From positions 1 to 64,000 of the forward strand of contig CALXHQ010000011.1 of NCBI GenBank assembly GCA_944388145.1: DNA of 64,000 nt, in the 5' to 3' direction. This DNA comes from an uncultured Gemmiger sp. Lineage in GTDB: Bacteria; Bacillota; Clostridia; Oscillospirales; Ruminococcaceae. The notes beneath the pieces were generated by a model. The model saw only the letters and a program-made list of their open reading frames with translations, was not told the origin of the DNA and made no database searches. This document shows, piece after piece, positions 33,921-41,579 of the stretch. Made by a program: the position numbers and the translations under genes. Position 1 is the first letter of the stretch. The number at the start of each line of letters is the position of its first letter.

Positions 33921-33969
33921 GCCAAATGCCCTACAGTAGCTGTCTTTTTCTACTGGTAGGGCATTTGGC
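33921..33969. repeat. Long 20-bp inverted repeat in the paralog 4 leader
   Basis: Arms 33921-33939 and 33950-33969 are complementary over about 19 pairs with one bulged base around a 10-nt loop. There is no U tract on the minus strand, so it is not a normal terminator of the upstream gene ending at 34016. It may be an RNA stability or processing stem. Confidence 0.75.
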
Positions 33970-34015
33970 TAAGTGTTGAATCCTGTCAATCTATATGCAA
34001 AGGGAGAGATTCATT

Positions 34016-34567
34016 TTACCGGGCTTTCCAAAGTGAAGAAGTGGAAGATCCAACTCCTGTTGTAAAATTGATAATTGCGGAATTGCCGCCGCCGGTAGCA
34101 TTCAGATACTGTCCATCATAATTTGCAAGCCGGAAACGATAACCACTCGCATAGCTTCCTGTGCACATAAGATTCGAATCAAAATAGGCAGTGCTTCCAG
34201 ACCAGAGTATTGCATTACCTGTGTCTTTATCACGGTTAATCATCAGGGTGTATTTCGAACCGTTCGGAGGAGCAGTCTGTACACGAAGCGTCAAATAGCC
34301 ACCACTGCTGGTGTATCCCTTGAAGCGCTGGTCACTGCTGCTAGTGCGAGCCCAGATACGAAGCGGCGTACCTTTTTGCACCGGATTTCCATTGATCGGA
34401 TACGCATTGAGATAGCCACAGCCTGTTTGGCCACCGTAGCTCTGATAGAAGTATTCTTTGCCTGCAAGGCCATTTGTATAGTCGGCCGCAAACGTCGGCA
34501 CGGCCATACCAACGGCCATCACCATAGCCAGCAACAGGGTAAGCAGACGTTTCTTTGCTTTTGTCAT
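34016..34567 (-). CDS. Small secreted protein, unknown function
   Basis: The start at 34567 has AAAGGAGGACATC upstream. The 183-residue protein has a clear signal peptide (residues 1-29, cleavage after TFA) and a Gly/Ser/Tyr-rich body. NRDKDTGNAILWSGS and YRFRLANYDGQYLNATGGG recall lectin-like RICIN/beta-trefoil or SH3-like wall proteins, but no family is secure. It has a consensus promoter and is divergent from a PadR regulator. Base composition is lower in GC than its neighbours. Confidence 0.8.
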   Translation of the reverse strand: MTKAKKRLLTLLLAMVMAVGMAVPTFAADYTNGLAGKEYFYQSYGGQTGCGYLNAYPINGNPVQKGTPLRIWARTSSSDQRFKGYTSSGGYLTLRVQTAPPNGSKYTLMINRDKDTGNAILWSGSTAYFDSNLMCTGSYASGYRFRLANYDGQYLNATGGGNSAIINFTTGVGSSTSSLWKAR

Positions 34568-34705
34568 TTTGATGTCCTCCTTTTCAAAGGTTTTGTTTGG
34601 GTTTGGGTTGGGTTTCGATCCGTACTGCAAAGCGCCCGCGCGCTGGCGCTTGTACCGTAATCATTCGGCCGCTTCGGCGGCCCCTTTTCGTGCTATCTTG
34701 GTTAG

Positions 34706-34734
34706 AGTATACGTCATTGGACAAATTTTGTCAA
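34706..34734 (-). promoter_or_regulatory. Consensus promoter of the secreted-protein gene
   Basis: Minus-strand -35 TTGACA (34729-34734) and -10 TATACT (34706-34711) are 17 bases apart, near-perfect sigma-A. The leader of about 130 nt contains a GGCCGCC hairpin. Confidence 0.85.
34720..34732. promoter_or_regulatory. Palindrome overlapping the -35 (candidate PadR operator)
   Basis: GACAAATTTTGTC is a perfect palindrome around its central base and lies on the -35 of the minus-strand promoter, in the gap shared with the PadR gene. Operator function is inference. Confidence 0.4.
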
Positions 34735-34743
34735 TAAAAAGCA

Positions 34744-34772
34744 TTGAAAATTTACAACTACAATGATAAACT
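34744..34772 (+). promoter_or_regulatory. Promoter of the PadR operon
   Basis: -35 TTGAAA (34744-34749) and -10 TAAACT (34767-34772) are 17 bases apart. The start would be about 36 nt ahead of the PadR ATG. Confidence 0.6.
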
Positions 34773-34814
34773 AAATACAGTCGAACCAAACCCATCGCAG
34801 ATAAAGGCAGAACC

Positions 34815-35204
34815 ATGGCAAATACCAACTCTTCCCGTGCGCCCCGCAGCGGCACCGCCGCCGGTATGCGGGAGTCGATCAAAAAGGCCGTCACCGAGAT
34901 GATGGTCCTGTTTTTGCTGCGCCAAAAGCCGATGTATACCTACGAGATGTCACAGGAGCTTACGCGGCTGACGGGCGGCGTTTATACCTTCAATACGCTG
35001 TATCTTGCCATCTATCGCCTGCAGGAGCACGGCTACATCACCGAGGCCGGCAAGCAGGAGGCGGGCAACCGCCTCAGGGTCTACTTCAAGCTGACGGACG
35101 CCGGGCAGCGGTATCTGGACGAGCTTCTGCCCACTTACCGTGAGATGATCGGCGCGCTGGATTCCCTGCTGGCGCAGGATGGCAAGCTGTACAAGGAGGA
35201 ATGA
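34815..35204 (+). CDS. PadR-family transcriptional regulator
   Basis: The 129-residue protein has the PadR winged helix (about residues 25-105): MMVLFLLRQKPMYTYEMSQEL, split by the recognition segment TFNTLYLAIYRLQEHGYI, and the wing RLRVYFKLTDAGQRYLDE. An N-terminal Ser/Arg extension precedes it. It lies in one operon with the next gene, whose ATG overlaps its stop. PadR proteins usually repress neighbouring membrane or resistance genes in response to a small ligand. Confidence 0.9.
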   Translation: MANTNSSRAPRSGTAAGMRESIKKAVTEMMVLFLLRQKPMYTYEMSQELTRLTGGVYTFNTLYLAIYRLQEHGYITEAGKQEAGNRLRVYFKLTDAGQRYLDELLPTYREMIGALDSLLAQDGKLYKEE

Positions 35205-35617
35205 CCATGTATGAAAGTGAAGTGAAGGATTACTGCCGGCGCGCCGGCAGTCTGCTTGCCTGCAGCCGGGCACAGCGGCAGCAATTTGACCGCCTGACCC
35301 GCCAAAGCGTGCAGGAGTACCTGCAGGAGGTGCCCGGCGCGCCCTGGCCGGAGGTGGAGCGGACGCTGGGCAGCCCTGAGGAGGCCGCCAGTGCGTTTAT
35401 GGAATCCCTTCCGCCAGACACTGCGGAGCATTGGGCCGGCGCGCACAAGTGCCGCCTGCGGCTGGCAGCCGCCGCCGTCTGCCTGGTGTTTGCGCTGCTG
35501 GTAGGTGTGATTGCATTCTTTGTGATAACCAAAGGCGTGGCGATCATCGAAAAGGAAACCACCATCTATTATTTAGATGACAATTCTTCTATGCCGCCGT
35601 TGCCGGATTTGGAATAA
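35201..35617 (+). CDS. DUF1700-like membrane protein partner of PadR
   Basis: The 138-residue protein overlaps the PadR stop by 4 nt; ATG 35207 is an alternative start. Residues 1-80 are a soluble helical region with LGSPEEAASAFMESLP, as in DUF1700/HAAS-type proteins, then one membrane helix (about 88-112) and a short acidic outside tail. PadR genes are very often paired with such proteins, which may act as signal partners. Family placement is by pattern only. Confidence 0.75.
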   Translation: MTMYESEVKDYCRRAGSLLACSRAQRQQFDRLTRQSVQEYLQEVPGAPWPEVERTLGSPEEAASAFMESLPPDTAEHWAGAHKCRLRLAAAAVCLVFALLVGVIAFFVITKGVAIIEKETTIYYLDDNSSMPPLPDLE

Positions 35618-35638
35618 CTTATAAGGAAGACGTGTTTT

Positions 35639-36079
35639 ATGAAAAAGTTCTTTGCAGCTTGCTTTTCCCTCTTGCTGTTGATCGTGGTTGCGGTTCCCTG
35701 CTATGCCGCGCCCCAGCGCGAAATCGTATCAGAGACCACAACGGCATTAGCCAATGGGATAGAATGTACAACGACAATTTATTGGGAAGCTTCTTCCACT
35801 CGTGCATCAACCAGGAAGGGAGGAATCGACCAAAGTTACAGCTATGACGGTAAAACAATTGCAATAGCGCGGCTGACCGCCACTTTCACCTACAACGGCA
35901 GTACCGCAACGGCAATCAGCGCCAGCGGTAGTCATTCGACTGCCTCCGGCTGGTCGTACAGCGGCCAATCCACCTGGTGCAGCGGCGCAACCGCCCATCT
36001 GACCGCCACGGTCTCCGGCCCGGTCAGCTTCCCGGTCAATCTCTCGCTGACCTGTTCGCCCAGCGGAGTTTTGTCCTGA
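35639..36079 (+). CDS. Small secreted protein, unknown function
   Basis: The 146-residue protein starts with a signal peptide MKKFFAACFSLLLLIVVAV cleaved near CYA, then a Thr/Ser-rich body with ATFTYNGSTATAISASGSH and two to three Cys. No family is recognised; the pattern suggests a beta-sandwich. It follows the PadR operon by 21 nt behind AAGGAAG and ends before a terminator, so it is the third gene of that operon. Confidence 0.75.
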   Translation: MKKFFAACFSLLLLIVVAVPCYAAPQREIVSETTTALANGIECTTTIYWEASSTRASTRKGGIDQSYSYDGKTIAIARLTATFTYNGSTATAISASGSHSTASGWSYSGQSTWCSGATAHLTATVSGPVSFPVNLSLTCSPSGVLS

Positions 36080-36107
36080 CCGTATTTCTTCCCCAATCGA
36101 CACACCC

Positions 36108-36144
36108 GGCGCACCGCCTTATCCCTGGCGGTGCGCCGTTTTTT
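36108..36144 (+). terminator. Terminator of the PadR/secreted-protein operon
   Basis: GGCGCACCGCC (36108-36118) pairs with GGCGGTGCGCC (36127-36137), followed by TTTTTT. Confidence 0.92.
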
Positions 36145-36168
36145 CCTTTTCCAAGCCGCCGCCTCTGG

Positions 36169-37542
36169 TCAAAAGGGCAGGCCCGGGTCGCCGCAGATGG
36201 TGTCCACGCCGTAATAAAAGGCCAGCGCCACATTGCGCTCATTTTCAGGATTTTGCATCAGGTCAGACAGGGCGTCGCCCCAAAACGGGCTGAATCGGGT
36301 CCGAGCGGCGGGCAGGATGGGGACTGTCAGATCAGTCTCGCCCGCGGCGCGGCTTTGCTCGATCCGGGCAGCGCGGGCGTCGGTGTTCCGGCGCAGCGCC
36401 GCCAGCTCGGCAACACCGGCGGGCAGCTGCAATGCCAGGGCCAGGGCCAGCACCCCGCAGGCCAGGGCAGGCCAGCGCAGCCGCCGGACCAGACGGTTGG
36501 CGCATACCAGCACCGCCGCGGCCAAAAAGGCCACGGTGCCCAGCATACTGCGCAGCGGATAAGCAGGCGAGGCAGTCATAGCCACATGGCAGGCCGCCGC
36601 ACCGCCCAACAGCCACAGCGCGGGCGGCAGCTGCCGGGGCTGCCGGATGGCTAACTGCGCCGCCAGCAGAACGGCCAGCAGGATCAGCCACCAAGCCTGT
36701 TCCCACAGAGCCAAGGTGTACTGTACCAACCGGGACGGCAGCAGCGCCAGGCCCAGCCCGGCCTGCCCATACCCCGCTGCACGGCGGTAGTTGCCGGGAG
36801 CGGCCATCAGCAGCGCAAAGCCCAGCCATTGCCCCGCCGCGCCCGCCGCCAGCAGACGGGGCATTGGGCGATGGCGGAAATGTATCTGCACCAGGCGGGC
36901 GGTGCAGAGCAGGCAGGCGGCTGCACTCTGGTTTTCCATGCTCCAGCCGGAAAGCAGTCCCAGCAGAAACCACCATCCCGCACCGCGGCGCAGCTGGGGC
37001 ATCCAACCCGGATGGATGTAGGGTCCCAAAAACCACATTGTCGCCGTCATGGTCCACAGGTAGTTCACCGATCCGGTCTGCCAGAGAAAGTTTTGCCCGA
37101 GGGCGGGAGTGCCCACCCAGAGCAGCAGTGCCGCCCCCGCCGCTGTCCACGCCGATGCCGCCGGGCTTTGGGGGCGGGCAAGCTTGGTCAAAGCGGCCGC
37201 CAGCAGCAAAAAAAGCGCTGCATTGCACAGGTCAAACAGCCAGCCCGGCAACAGGGTGGAGATCATCACGATGCCCAATACCGGCAGCCGCCCGCTATGC
37301 ACTGCGCAGACCGCCTTGAGCGAGGACAGCAGGTCCGCCATACTTCGCAGCTTTCCCGCCGGGAAAAGCACCCCGTCCGGCCGGACCGTCAGGCGGCAGG
37401 CAAAAAAGTAATCGTCTGCCACCATGGGTGTCAGCAGGTTCAGAATCAGCATGCACACCCCCGCTCCGGCCAGCACAGCCAGCCAGGGCCGACGAGGCGG
37501 GGCAGGCAGCGCCCTGTAACTTGTTTGTTGGTGCAGTTTCAT
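36169..37542 (-). CDS. DUF6056 family multi-pass membrane protein (glycosyltransferase-like)
   Basis: The start at 37542 follows GAGGGGGATCGT. The 457-residue protein has about ten membrane segments. It carries an outside DDY motif in MVADDYFFACRL, SGRLPVLG, and GQNFLWQTGSVNYLWTM, which mark the DUF6056 family related in layout to GT-C glycosyltransferases. It may add sugars to surface molecules, but no activity is established. The promoter contains one copy of the GATACAA element seen at the lipoproteins. Confidence 0.82.
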   Translation of the reverse strand: MKLHQQTSYRALPAPPRRPWLAVLAGAGVCMLILNLLTPMVADDYFFACRLTVRPDGVLFPAGKLRSMADLLSSLKAVCAVHSGRLPVLGIVMISTLLPGWLFDLCNAALFLLLAAALTKLARPQSPAASAWTAAGAALLLWVGTPALGQNFLWQTGSVNYLWTMTATMWFLGPYIHPGWMPQLRRGAGWWFLLGLLSGWSMENQSAAACLLCTARLVQIHFRHRPMPRLLAAGAAGQWLGFALLMAAPGNYRRAAGYGQAGLGLALLPSRLVQYTLALWEQAWWLILLAVLLAAQLAIRQPRQLPPALWLLGGAAACHVAMTASPAYPLRSMLGTVAFLAAAVLVCANRLVRRLRWPALACGVLALALALQLPAGVAELAALRRNTDARAARIEQSRAAGETDLTVPILPAARTRFSPFWGDALSDLMQNPENERNVALAFYYGVDTICGDPGLPF

Positions 37543-37587
37543 GACGATCCCCCTCTTGTCAAACGGATGAAACCGGCTTTTGCTTTT

Positions 37588-37608
37588 ATGATACCGCCGG
37601 ATTGTATC
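37588..37608 (-). promoter_or_regulatory. Shared-type promoter of the DUF6056 gene
   Basis: Minus-strand GATACAA (37602-37608) lies 8 nt upstream of a -10 TATCAT (37588-37593), the same spacing as at the lipoprotein promoters. A clear second box at 11-bp distance is missing. Confidence 0.55.
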
Positions 37609-37643
37609 CAAACCGTTTCAGTTTGTGTCGAGGGAGGTGCTGT

Positions 37644-39014
37644 TTATGGCAGAAGCTGGACGGGCCGCAGGGCGTCCGCGTCGGAATCCAGATACGCCTG
37701 CTGATTGATCAGCGACCACTCGGCCTGCTGAGGCCCCGCCCCTGGGGTGGCATGATTGCCGGTCACCAACAGTACATCGGCTGCGTTCTTTCCCAACATG
37801 GTGCACAACAGCAAATCGGCGCCGGACTGTTGGCGGATAGTCAGCTCTCGCCGTTCCCCCGTCTGCACCTGAACGGCATAGCAGGAATCGGTGACCCTCC
37901 AGGAGGTACCCGCCTCATTTTGCTGGCTTTGCCCCTGGGAGAGCAGAAACCAGTCCCCCATCTGGCCATCCAGCCAGAAAGAGGTGGCGCCCACGTCCGG
38001 CAGGGTGGAAAGCTCCGTGGCCAGGCCGTTGGGCAGGGTGATGCGCGTCAGTGTGCGGGTATCCAGATCGAGATAAAACAGCCCCGCCTCCGTGAGAAGG
38101 TCGTAGACCCGCCCGCTGTAAGTGACCGTACCGACGGGTTGGGAACTGCCCACCGGGACCACGGTGCAGGTATACTGTGCAGAGCGTTCGATCTCCTCAT
38201 GGATGTCCGCCCAGTCCTGGCCGGGAAAGTCGGCCTCGGATTTGGTTTGGATTTTTTGCCGCAAAACGCAGCAGCCATTTTCGGTAACCCCCAGGAAGGC
38301 CGGTTCGGTCCCGTTCAGCTGGACCGGACAGGTATAAAAATCGGTGCGTGCACCGGTATCCAGGTCGATCGACACCAGTTTGAAGGTGGCGCCGATCCCC
38401 TGCTGGCCGTCGGAGCTCACCTCATTCAGAGCACAAATCAGCTGACTGCCATTGGCGGCAAAAGTCCGACTCAAACGCTCGTTGGCGGCAAATTCCACCA
38501 AAGTATGGCGGTCACTGCCGTCCAGGTTGGCGGCCTCGATGTGAGGAATGGCACGTTCCGGGGCTTCGGCCCCGTAGGTAATATGCACCAGCAGCAGGTG
38601 TTCCCCGCTGACCAGCGGAAGGTAGCCGCCCTCATCAGGGTCAAGCCAGGCGGTACAGTTTTCCTGATCATGGGTGCAGTTTGGGTCAGCGCACAGGTAA
38701 ATTTCCCGGGCAGTCTGGTAGTCAACATAGAGGATTTTGTTACCGGTGGCCTCGTCATAACGAATCTCATAAAAGCCCTGGTCGCCGCCGCACCCCCACA
38801 GAGAGGCATCCTCCCTGGTTAAGGTGACGAAGCCTGTTGCCGCGGGCTCAGCCGGGGTCTGTGTTGGCAGCGGTGCAGCGTCCTGCTCCGATGCAGGAGG
38901 GGCTTCGTTTGGCGGCGTGCACCCCGTCAGCAGCGCAGCGGCCAACAAAGCGGCCATCACAGAGCAGCGGGGCTTTTTCCGGCGATATGTTTGCCGCGGT
39001 TTTAACAGTTTCAT
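37644..39014 (-). CDS. Lipoprotein with C-x4-C-x-H-x4-C motif (paralog 5)
   Basis: The start at 39014 (MKLLKPRQTYRRKK) follows AAAGGTGG. The 456-residue protein has a basic N-region, lipobox LLTGC (Cys32), a Pro/Glu linker and DYQTAREIYLCADPNCTHDQ with Cys108, Cys113, His115 and Cys120. Propeller-like turns such as ANLDGSDRHTLVEF follow, ending in INQQAYLDSDADAL. Its promoter has four GATACAA-type repeats, the most of the group, and a leader of about 190 nt. The DUF6056 gene follows on the same strand. Confidence 0.85.
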   Translation of the reverse strand: MKLLKPRQTYRRKKPRCSVMAALLAAALLTGCTPPNEAPPASEQDAAPLPTQTPAEPAATGFVTLTREDASLWGCGGDQGFYEIRYDEATGNKILYVDYQTAREIYLCADPNCTHDQENCTAWLDPDEGGYLPLVSGEHLLLVHITYGAEAPERAIPHIEAANLDGSDRHTLVEFAANERLSRTFAANGSQLICALNEVSSDGQQGIGATFKLVSIDLDTGARTDFYTCPVQLNGTEPAFLGVTENGCCVLRQKIQTKSEADFPGQDWADIHEEIERSAQYTCTVVPVGSSQPVGTVTYSGRVYDLLTEAGLFYLDLDTRTLTRITLPNGLATELSTLPDVGATSFWLDGQMGDWFLLSQGQSQQNEAGTSWRVTDSCYAVQVQTGERRELTIRQQSGADLLLCTMLGKNAADVLLVTGNHATPGAGPQQAEWSLINQQAYLDSDADALRPVQLLP

Positions 39015-39206
39015 TATAAAACGACCACCTTTCTTTGACGCGGACGGTATAAGAATTTGCAGCCGCAAGGCTGAGAGGCGTGCTCCTTTGCGGAATGCAG
39101 AGCCTGTTTCCGCGGCGGATGCTGCTCCTTCGCCAACATTTTGCGGCTTTCATTTCCTAATAAAAGTCTCGCTTTTATCCTGGGTCTGCCTTTCGGCTCC
39201 AACCCA

Positions 39207-39260
39207 ATCATAACAGGTGGTTGTATCCTGCTTGTACCGTGCTTGTATAAAAGTTGTATC
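39207..39260 (-). promoter_or_regulatory. Promoter with four 11-bp direct repeats (paralog 5)
   Basis: Read on the plus strand, TTGTATC, TTGTACC, TTGTATA and TTGTATC start at 39221, 39232, 39243 and 39254, exactly 11 bp apart. The -10 TATGAT is at 39207-39212 on the minus strand, 8 nt from the first box. Such phasing is typical for head-to-tail binding of OmpR/PhoB-type regulators. Confidence 0.7.
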
Positions 39261-39299
39261 GCCTGTGCAAAAGGCGGCTGCGGATACCCTGCTGCCAGG

Positions 39300-40224
39300 T
39301 CATGAGGCGCCGGTTTCCTCCTCCAAAGGCAGCCAGTTGGGGGCACCGTCCAGGTAATCCTGCTGTTCGATCAGCGCAAGATCCGGTATTTCAACTGTGG
39401 TCGCATAGTGGGTGCCATCTTGCCCGGTGAGCATTGTTTCCCGGCTGCGAATGCCCCGCTGTACCAGGAAACGGCTGCCCACGGAGGCCAACGGCTCGCA
39501 GGGGACGGTGATGTTCCCCTGCCGAAAGCTCAGGCGAACGGGACGGGCGGTGCCATCCGCCAGATGGATCAGATAGGCCTGCCAGTCCGTTCTATGGCGT
39601 GCAATGTCCTGGACGGTGACAAACAATTCTCCATTGCAGGGGGTACCGGCAATCAGGCTGTTGCCGCCATAGTAAGGAATGTCCGTCTGGAATTCCGTCT
39701 CCTGTCCGGTAATCAGATCCCGATGGATCAAATGGCAGCTGTTCCCTTTCCCGGGGGCGAACAGCCACAGCGTATAGCCGTCCGGCACAGCGGTGGGGGC
39801 GGCGGGTCCGTAGTCGTTGGCATACTGATACAATTCAGCGGCGGTCCCGTCCGTCGGGTTGCAGGACAGCCAGGTGTCTGTACCGTCCCCATGGCACAGC
39901 ACCAGCAGCTTGCCTGCCCCGGCGCCCATCAGCCAGGCGGTGTCCGGCAGAGTAATCAGCGTGCGGACATGACCGGCGGCAAGCTCGATGCAGCGCAGTT
40001 CGCGACAAGTGTCGCCCATTTGGCGGCCCAGTACCCGCACAGTCAGGTAGAGGGCTTGGCCATCCCCCGCCACCGCACCGGTGAGGTTCTCGCCGGGGGC
40101 AGCAGTCCAAACCTGACGCCGGTTGCTGCCGTCCGGGGACATTTGCCATAGCGTATCCCGCTGGCCGTCGCTGGAAACGGCAAACAGGCTGTCACCTGCA
40201 CCGGATGCAAAGACGGACAGTGCG
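39300..40224 (-). pseudogene. Lipoprotein paralog 6, 5'-deleted
   Basis: From about codon LSVFASGAGDSLFAV the sequence follows the family propeller (MSPDGSNRRQVW matches ELDGSNRQRL) and ends with the typical IEQQDYLDGAPNW. Signal peptide, lipobox and Cys/His motif are absent. Directly upstream are two GATACAA boxes (40226-40243), but the -10 and start region are missing, so about 100 N-terminal codons and the core promoter were deleted. The frame stays open upstream only through the tRNA gene and is not a real extension. Confidence 0.75.
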
Positions 40225-40225
40225 G

Positions 40226-40243
40226 TTGTATCTGAGTTGTAAC
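40226..40243 (-). promoter_or_regulatory. Orphan direct-repeat element at the paralog 6 deletion edge
   Basis: Minus-strand GTTACAA (40237-40243) and GATACAA (40226-40232) keep the 11-bp period. At the expected -10 position (40212-40217) the sequence is TCCGTC, so no promoter remains. Confidence 0.6.
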
Positions 40244-40461
40244 GGGTGAGGCATCCGCCGGGGCTGCTCTCAGACAGTCGGCCCCTGCGCCATGTAAGTG
40301 GGTCTTTGCCGGCGCCTTTCCCTGCCCGGGAGACACTTGCTTTCCGCAAACAGTTACCGGCAACGCAGAGCACACAGCGTGAGCGGTATTGCCAGTTGTA
40401 CCAGACAACGGCCTTTTGTCCCCCCCTCGAAGTCCTGTTCAAAGAGCGGATAAATAAACAG

Positions 40462-40498
40462 AAAAACGCCACATCTCGGTTTCCCGAAATGTGACGTT
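40462..40498 (-). terminator. Terminator of the tRNA-Ala gene
   Basis: On the minus strand AACGTCACATTTCGGG pairs with CCGAGATGTGGCGTT around a short loop, followed by TTTTTC. Confidence 0.85.
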
Positions 40499-40503
40499 GA
40501 ACT

Positions 40504-40579
40504 TGGTGGACCTGGAGGGATTCGAACCCTTGACCTCTCGGATGCGAACCGAACGCTCTCCCAACTGAGCTACAGGCCC
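40504..40579 (-). tRNA. tRNA-Ala (anticodon CGC)
   Basis: The 76-nt minus-strand gene folds as a full cloverleaf: acceptor GGGCCTG with CAGGTCC, D-arm GCTC/GAGC, anticodon loop TTCGCAT giving CGC, T-arm with TTCGAAT, and an encoded CCA. The G3-U70 pair, the alanine identity element, is present. It has its own promoter and terminator, so it is a single-gene unit. Confidence 0.95.
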
Positions 40580-40599
40580 TTCTTTTCGATAGCTTTGCT

Positions 40600-40628
40600 A
40601 TTATACCACAGGATTCGGCGTTCGTCAA
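40600..40628 (-). promoter_or_regulatory. tRNA-Ala promoter
   Basis: Minus-strand -35 TTGACG (40623-40628) and -10 TATAAT (40600-40605) are 17 bases apart, placing the start about 14 nt before the mature tRNA. Confidence 0.85.
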
Positions 40629-40707
40629 TCCTATTTTTCTGTTTTCCGGCAAGCGAATGGAAGGCCATCTCATTTCACAAATTTTGCGCATGATGTGCAA
40701 TTATCTC

Positions 40708-40736
40708 TTTGCATTTTGCCCCAATTCTGTTATAAT
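40708..40736 (+). promoter_or_regulatory. hpf promoter
   Basis: -35 TTTGCA (40708-40713; TTGCAT is one base to the right) and -10 TATAAT (40731-40736), spacing 16-17. The leader to hpf is about 115 nt. Confidence 0.75.
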
Positions 40737-40857
40737 AATGGTACAGACAGCGTGCCGCCACCCTGGCGGAAGGGTTTCGCCTTGTGGGCCGGCATGTTGC
40801 AGAATTGGCGGTGCGGTCACTTTACGCAGTTGCCGCTCCGCAAAGGAGGCTTGTTCC

Positions 40858-41370
40858 ATGAAAGTTACGTGCACAGGACGCCGGGTTACCTTGAAACCCA
40901 GTTTTGTCGAGAAAGCAGAGGCCAAATTGGCCAAGCTGGATAAGTTTTTCCCCGGTGAGGCGGAAGCTCAGGTGACGGTCAATGTGGAGAAATCCCGCCA
41001 GACCGTTGAGATTACCGTGCGGGAAGGCGGTCTGATGCTGCGTGCGGAGAAGGCCTCGGAGCGCATGGAGGATGCCCTGAACGACGCCTGCGACCTGCTG
41101 ATGCGCCGTGTGGTCAAATACCGCAAACGCCTGGGCGACAAACTGACCAGTGCCGCTGCGGAACTGCTCGCTGCCGAGCCGGAAGAGACTTATGATGTTA
41201 TCCGTGAAAAGCACTTTGCCGTGAAGCCCGCCAGCGTGGAGGAGGCCATCCTGCAAATGAACCTGCTGGGCCACAGCTTTTATGTTTTCCGCAGCGCCGA
41301 TACGAGCGGGATTCAAGTTGTCTACCGCCGGACGGACGGTGGCTACGGCTTGCTGGTGCCGGAGGAGTAA
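40858..41370 (+). CDS. hpf: Ribosome hibernation promoting factor, long form
   Basis: The start at 40858 follows AAAGGAGG. The 170-residue protein has the N-terminal S30AE domain (residues 1-95, VTCTGRRVTLKPSFVEKAEA) and the C-terminal dimerisation domain (about 112-170, REKHFAVKPASVEEAILQMN and GHSFYVFRSADTS). Having both makes it the long HPF that dimerises 70S ribosomes into inactive 100S particles. Confidence 0.95.
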   Translation: MKVTCTGRRVTLKPSFVEKAEAKLAKLDKFFPGEAEAQVTVNVEKSRQTVEITVREGGLMLRAEKASERMEDALNDACDLLMRRVVKYRKRLGDKLTSAAAELLAAEPEETYDVIREKHFAVKPASVEEAILQMNLLGHSFYVFRSADTSGIQVVYRRTDGGYGLLVPEE

Positions 41371-41563
41371 TTGCTGCGTAACGTCTGTTCCCTGCCACCG
41401 CCGCCCCGGGTTGCCGCATGGCTGGCCGGGGTGGTTGGTGAATCGTAGATTCCTGTCGCCTGTGCTTTTGGCGGTTGCTACGCACAGGCGCTTTTTGTGT
41501 CGCTTGCCGCGCAGCGCACTGCATCTGTGCCTGCCGGCGGCAATTTTGTGAGGAGTGATTGAT
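41371..41563. other. hpf 3' region
   Basis: Apart from the terminator at 41456-41497 nothing could be supported. The segment is GC-rich to about 41540 and then turns AT-rich toward the next promoter. Confidence 0.6.
41456..41497 (+). terminator. hpf terminator
   Basis: CGCCTGTGC (41457-41465) pairs with GCACAGGCG (41482-41490), followed by CTTTTTG. Confidence 0.8.
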
Positions 41564-41579
41564 ATGCGGCTGTCAAAAG

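Noticed and set aside
33921-33969. Calling the long hairpin a terminator of the secreted-protein gene
   Set aside because: No U tract follows on the minus strand; it is listed as an inverted repeat.
28083-40224. CRISPR array or tandem repeat interpretation of the repeated segments
   Set aside because: The repeats are two dispersed 247-bp copies and short promoter boxes, without regular spacers or cas genes.
40225-40700. N-terminal part of the open frame of lipoprotein paralog 6
   Set aside because: It runs through a complete tRNA-Ala gene, its terminator and the orphan promoter boxes, so it cannot be protein coding.
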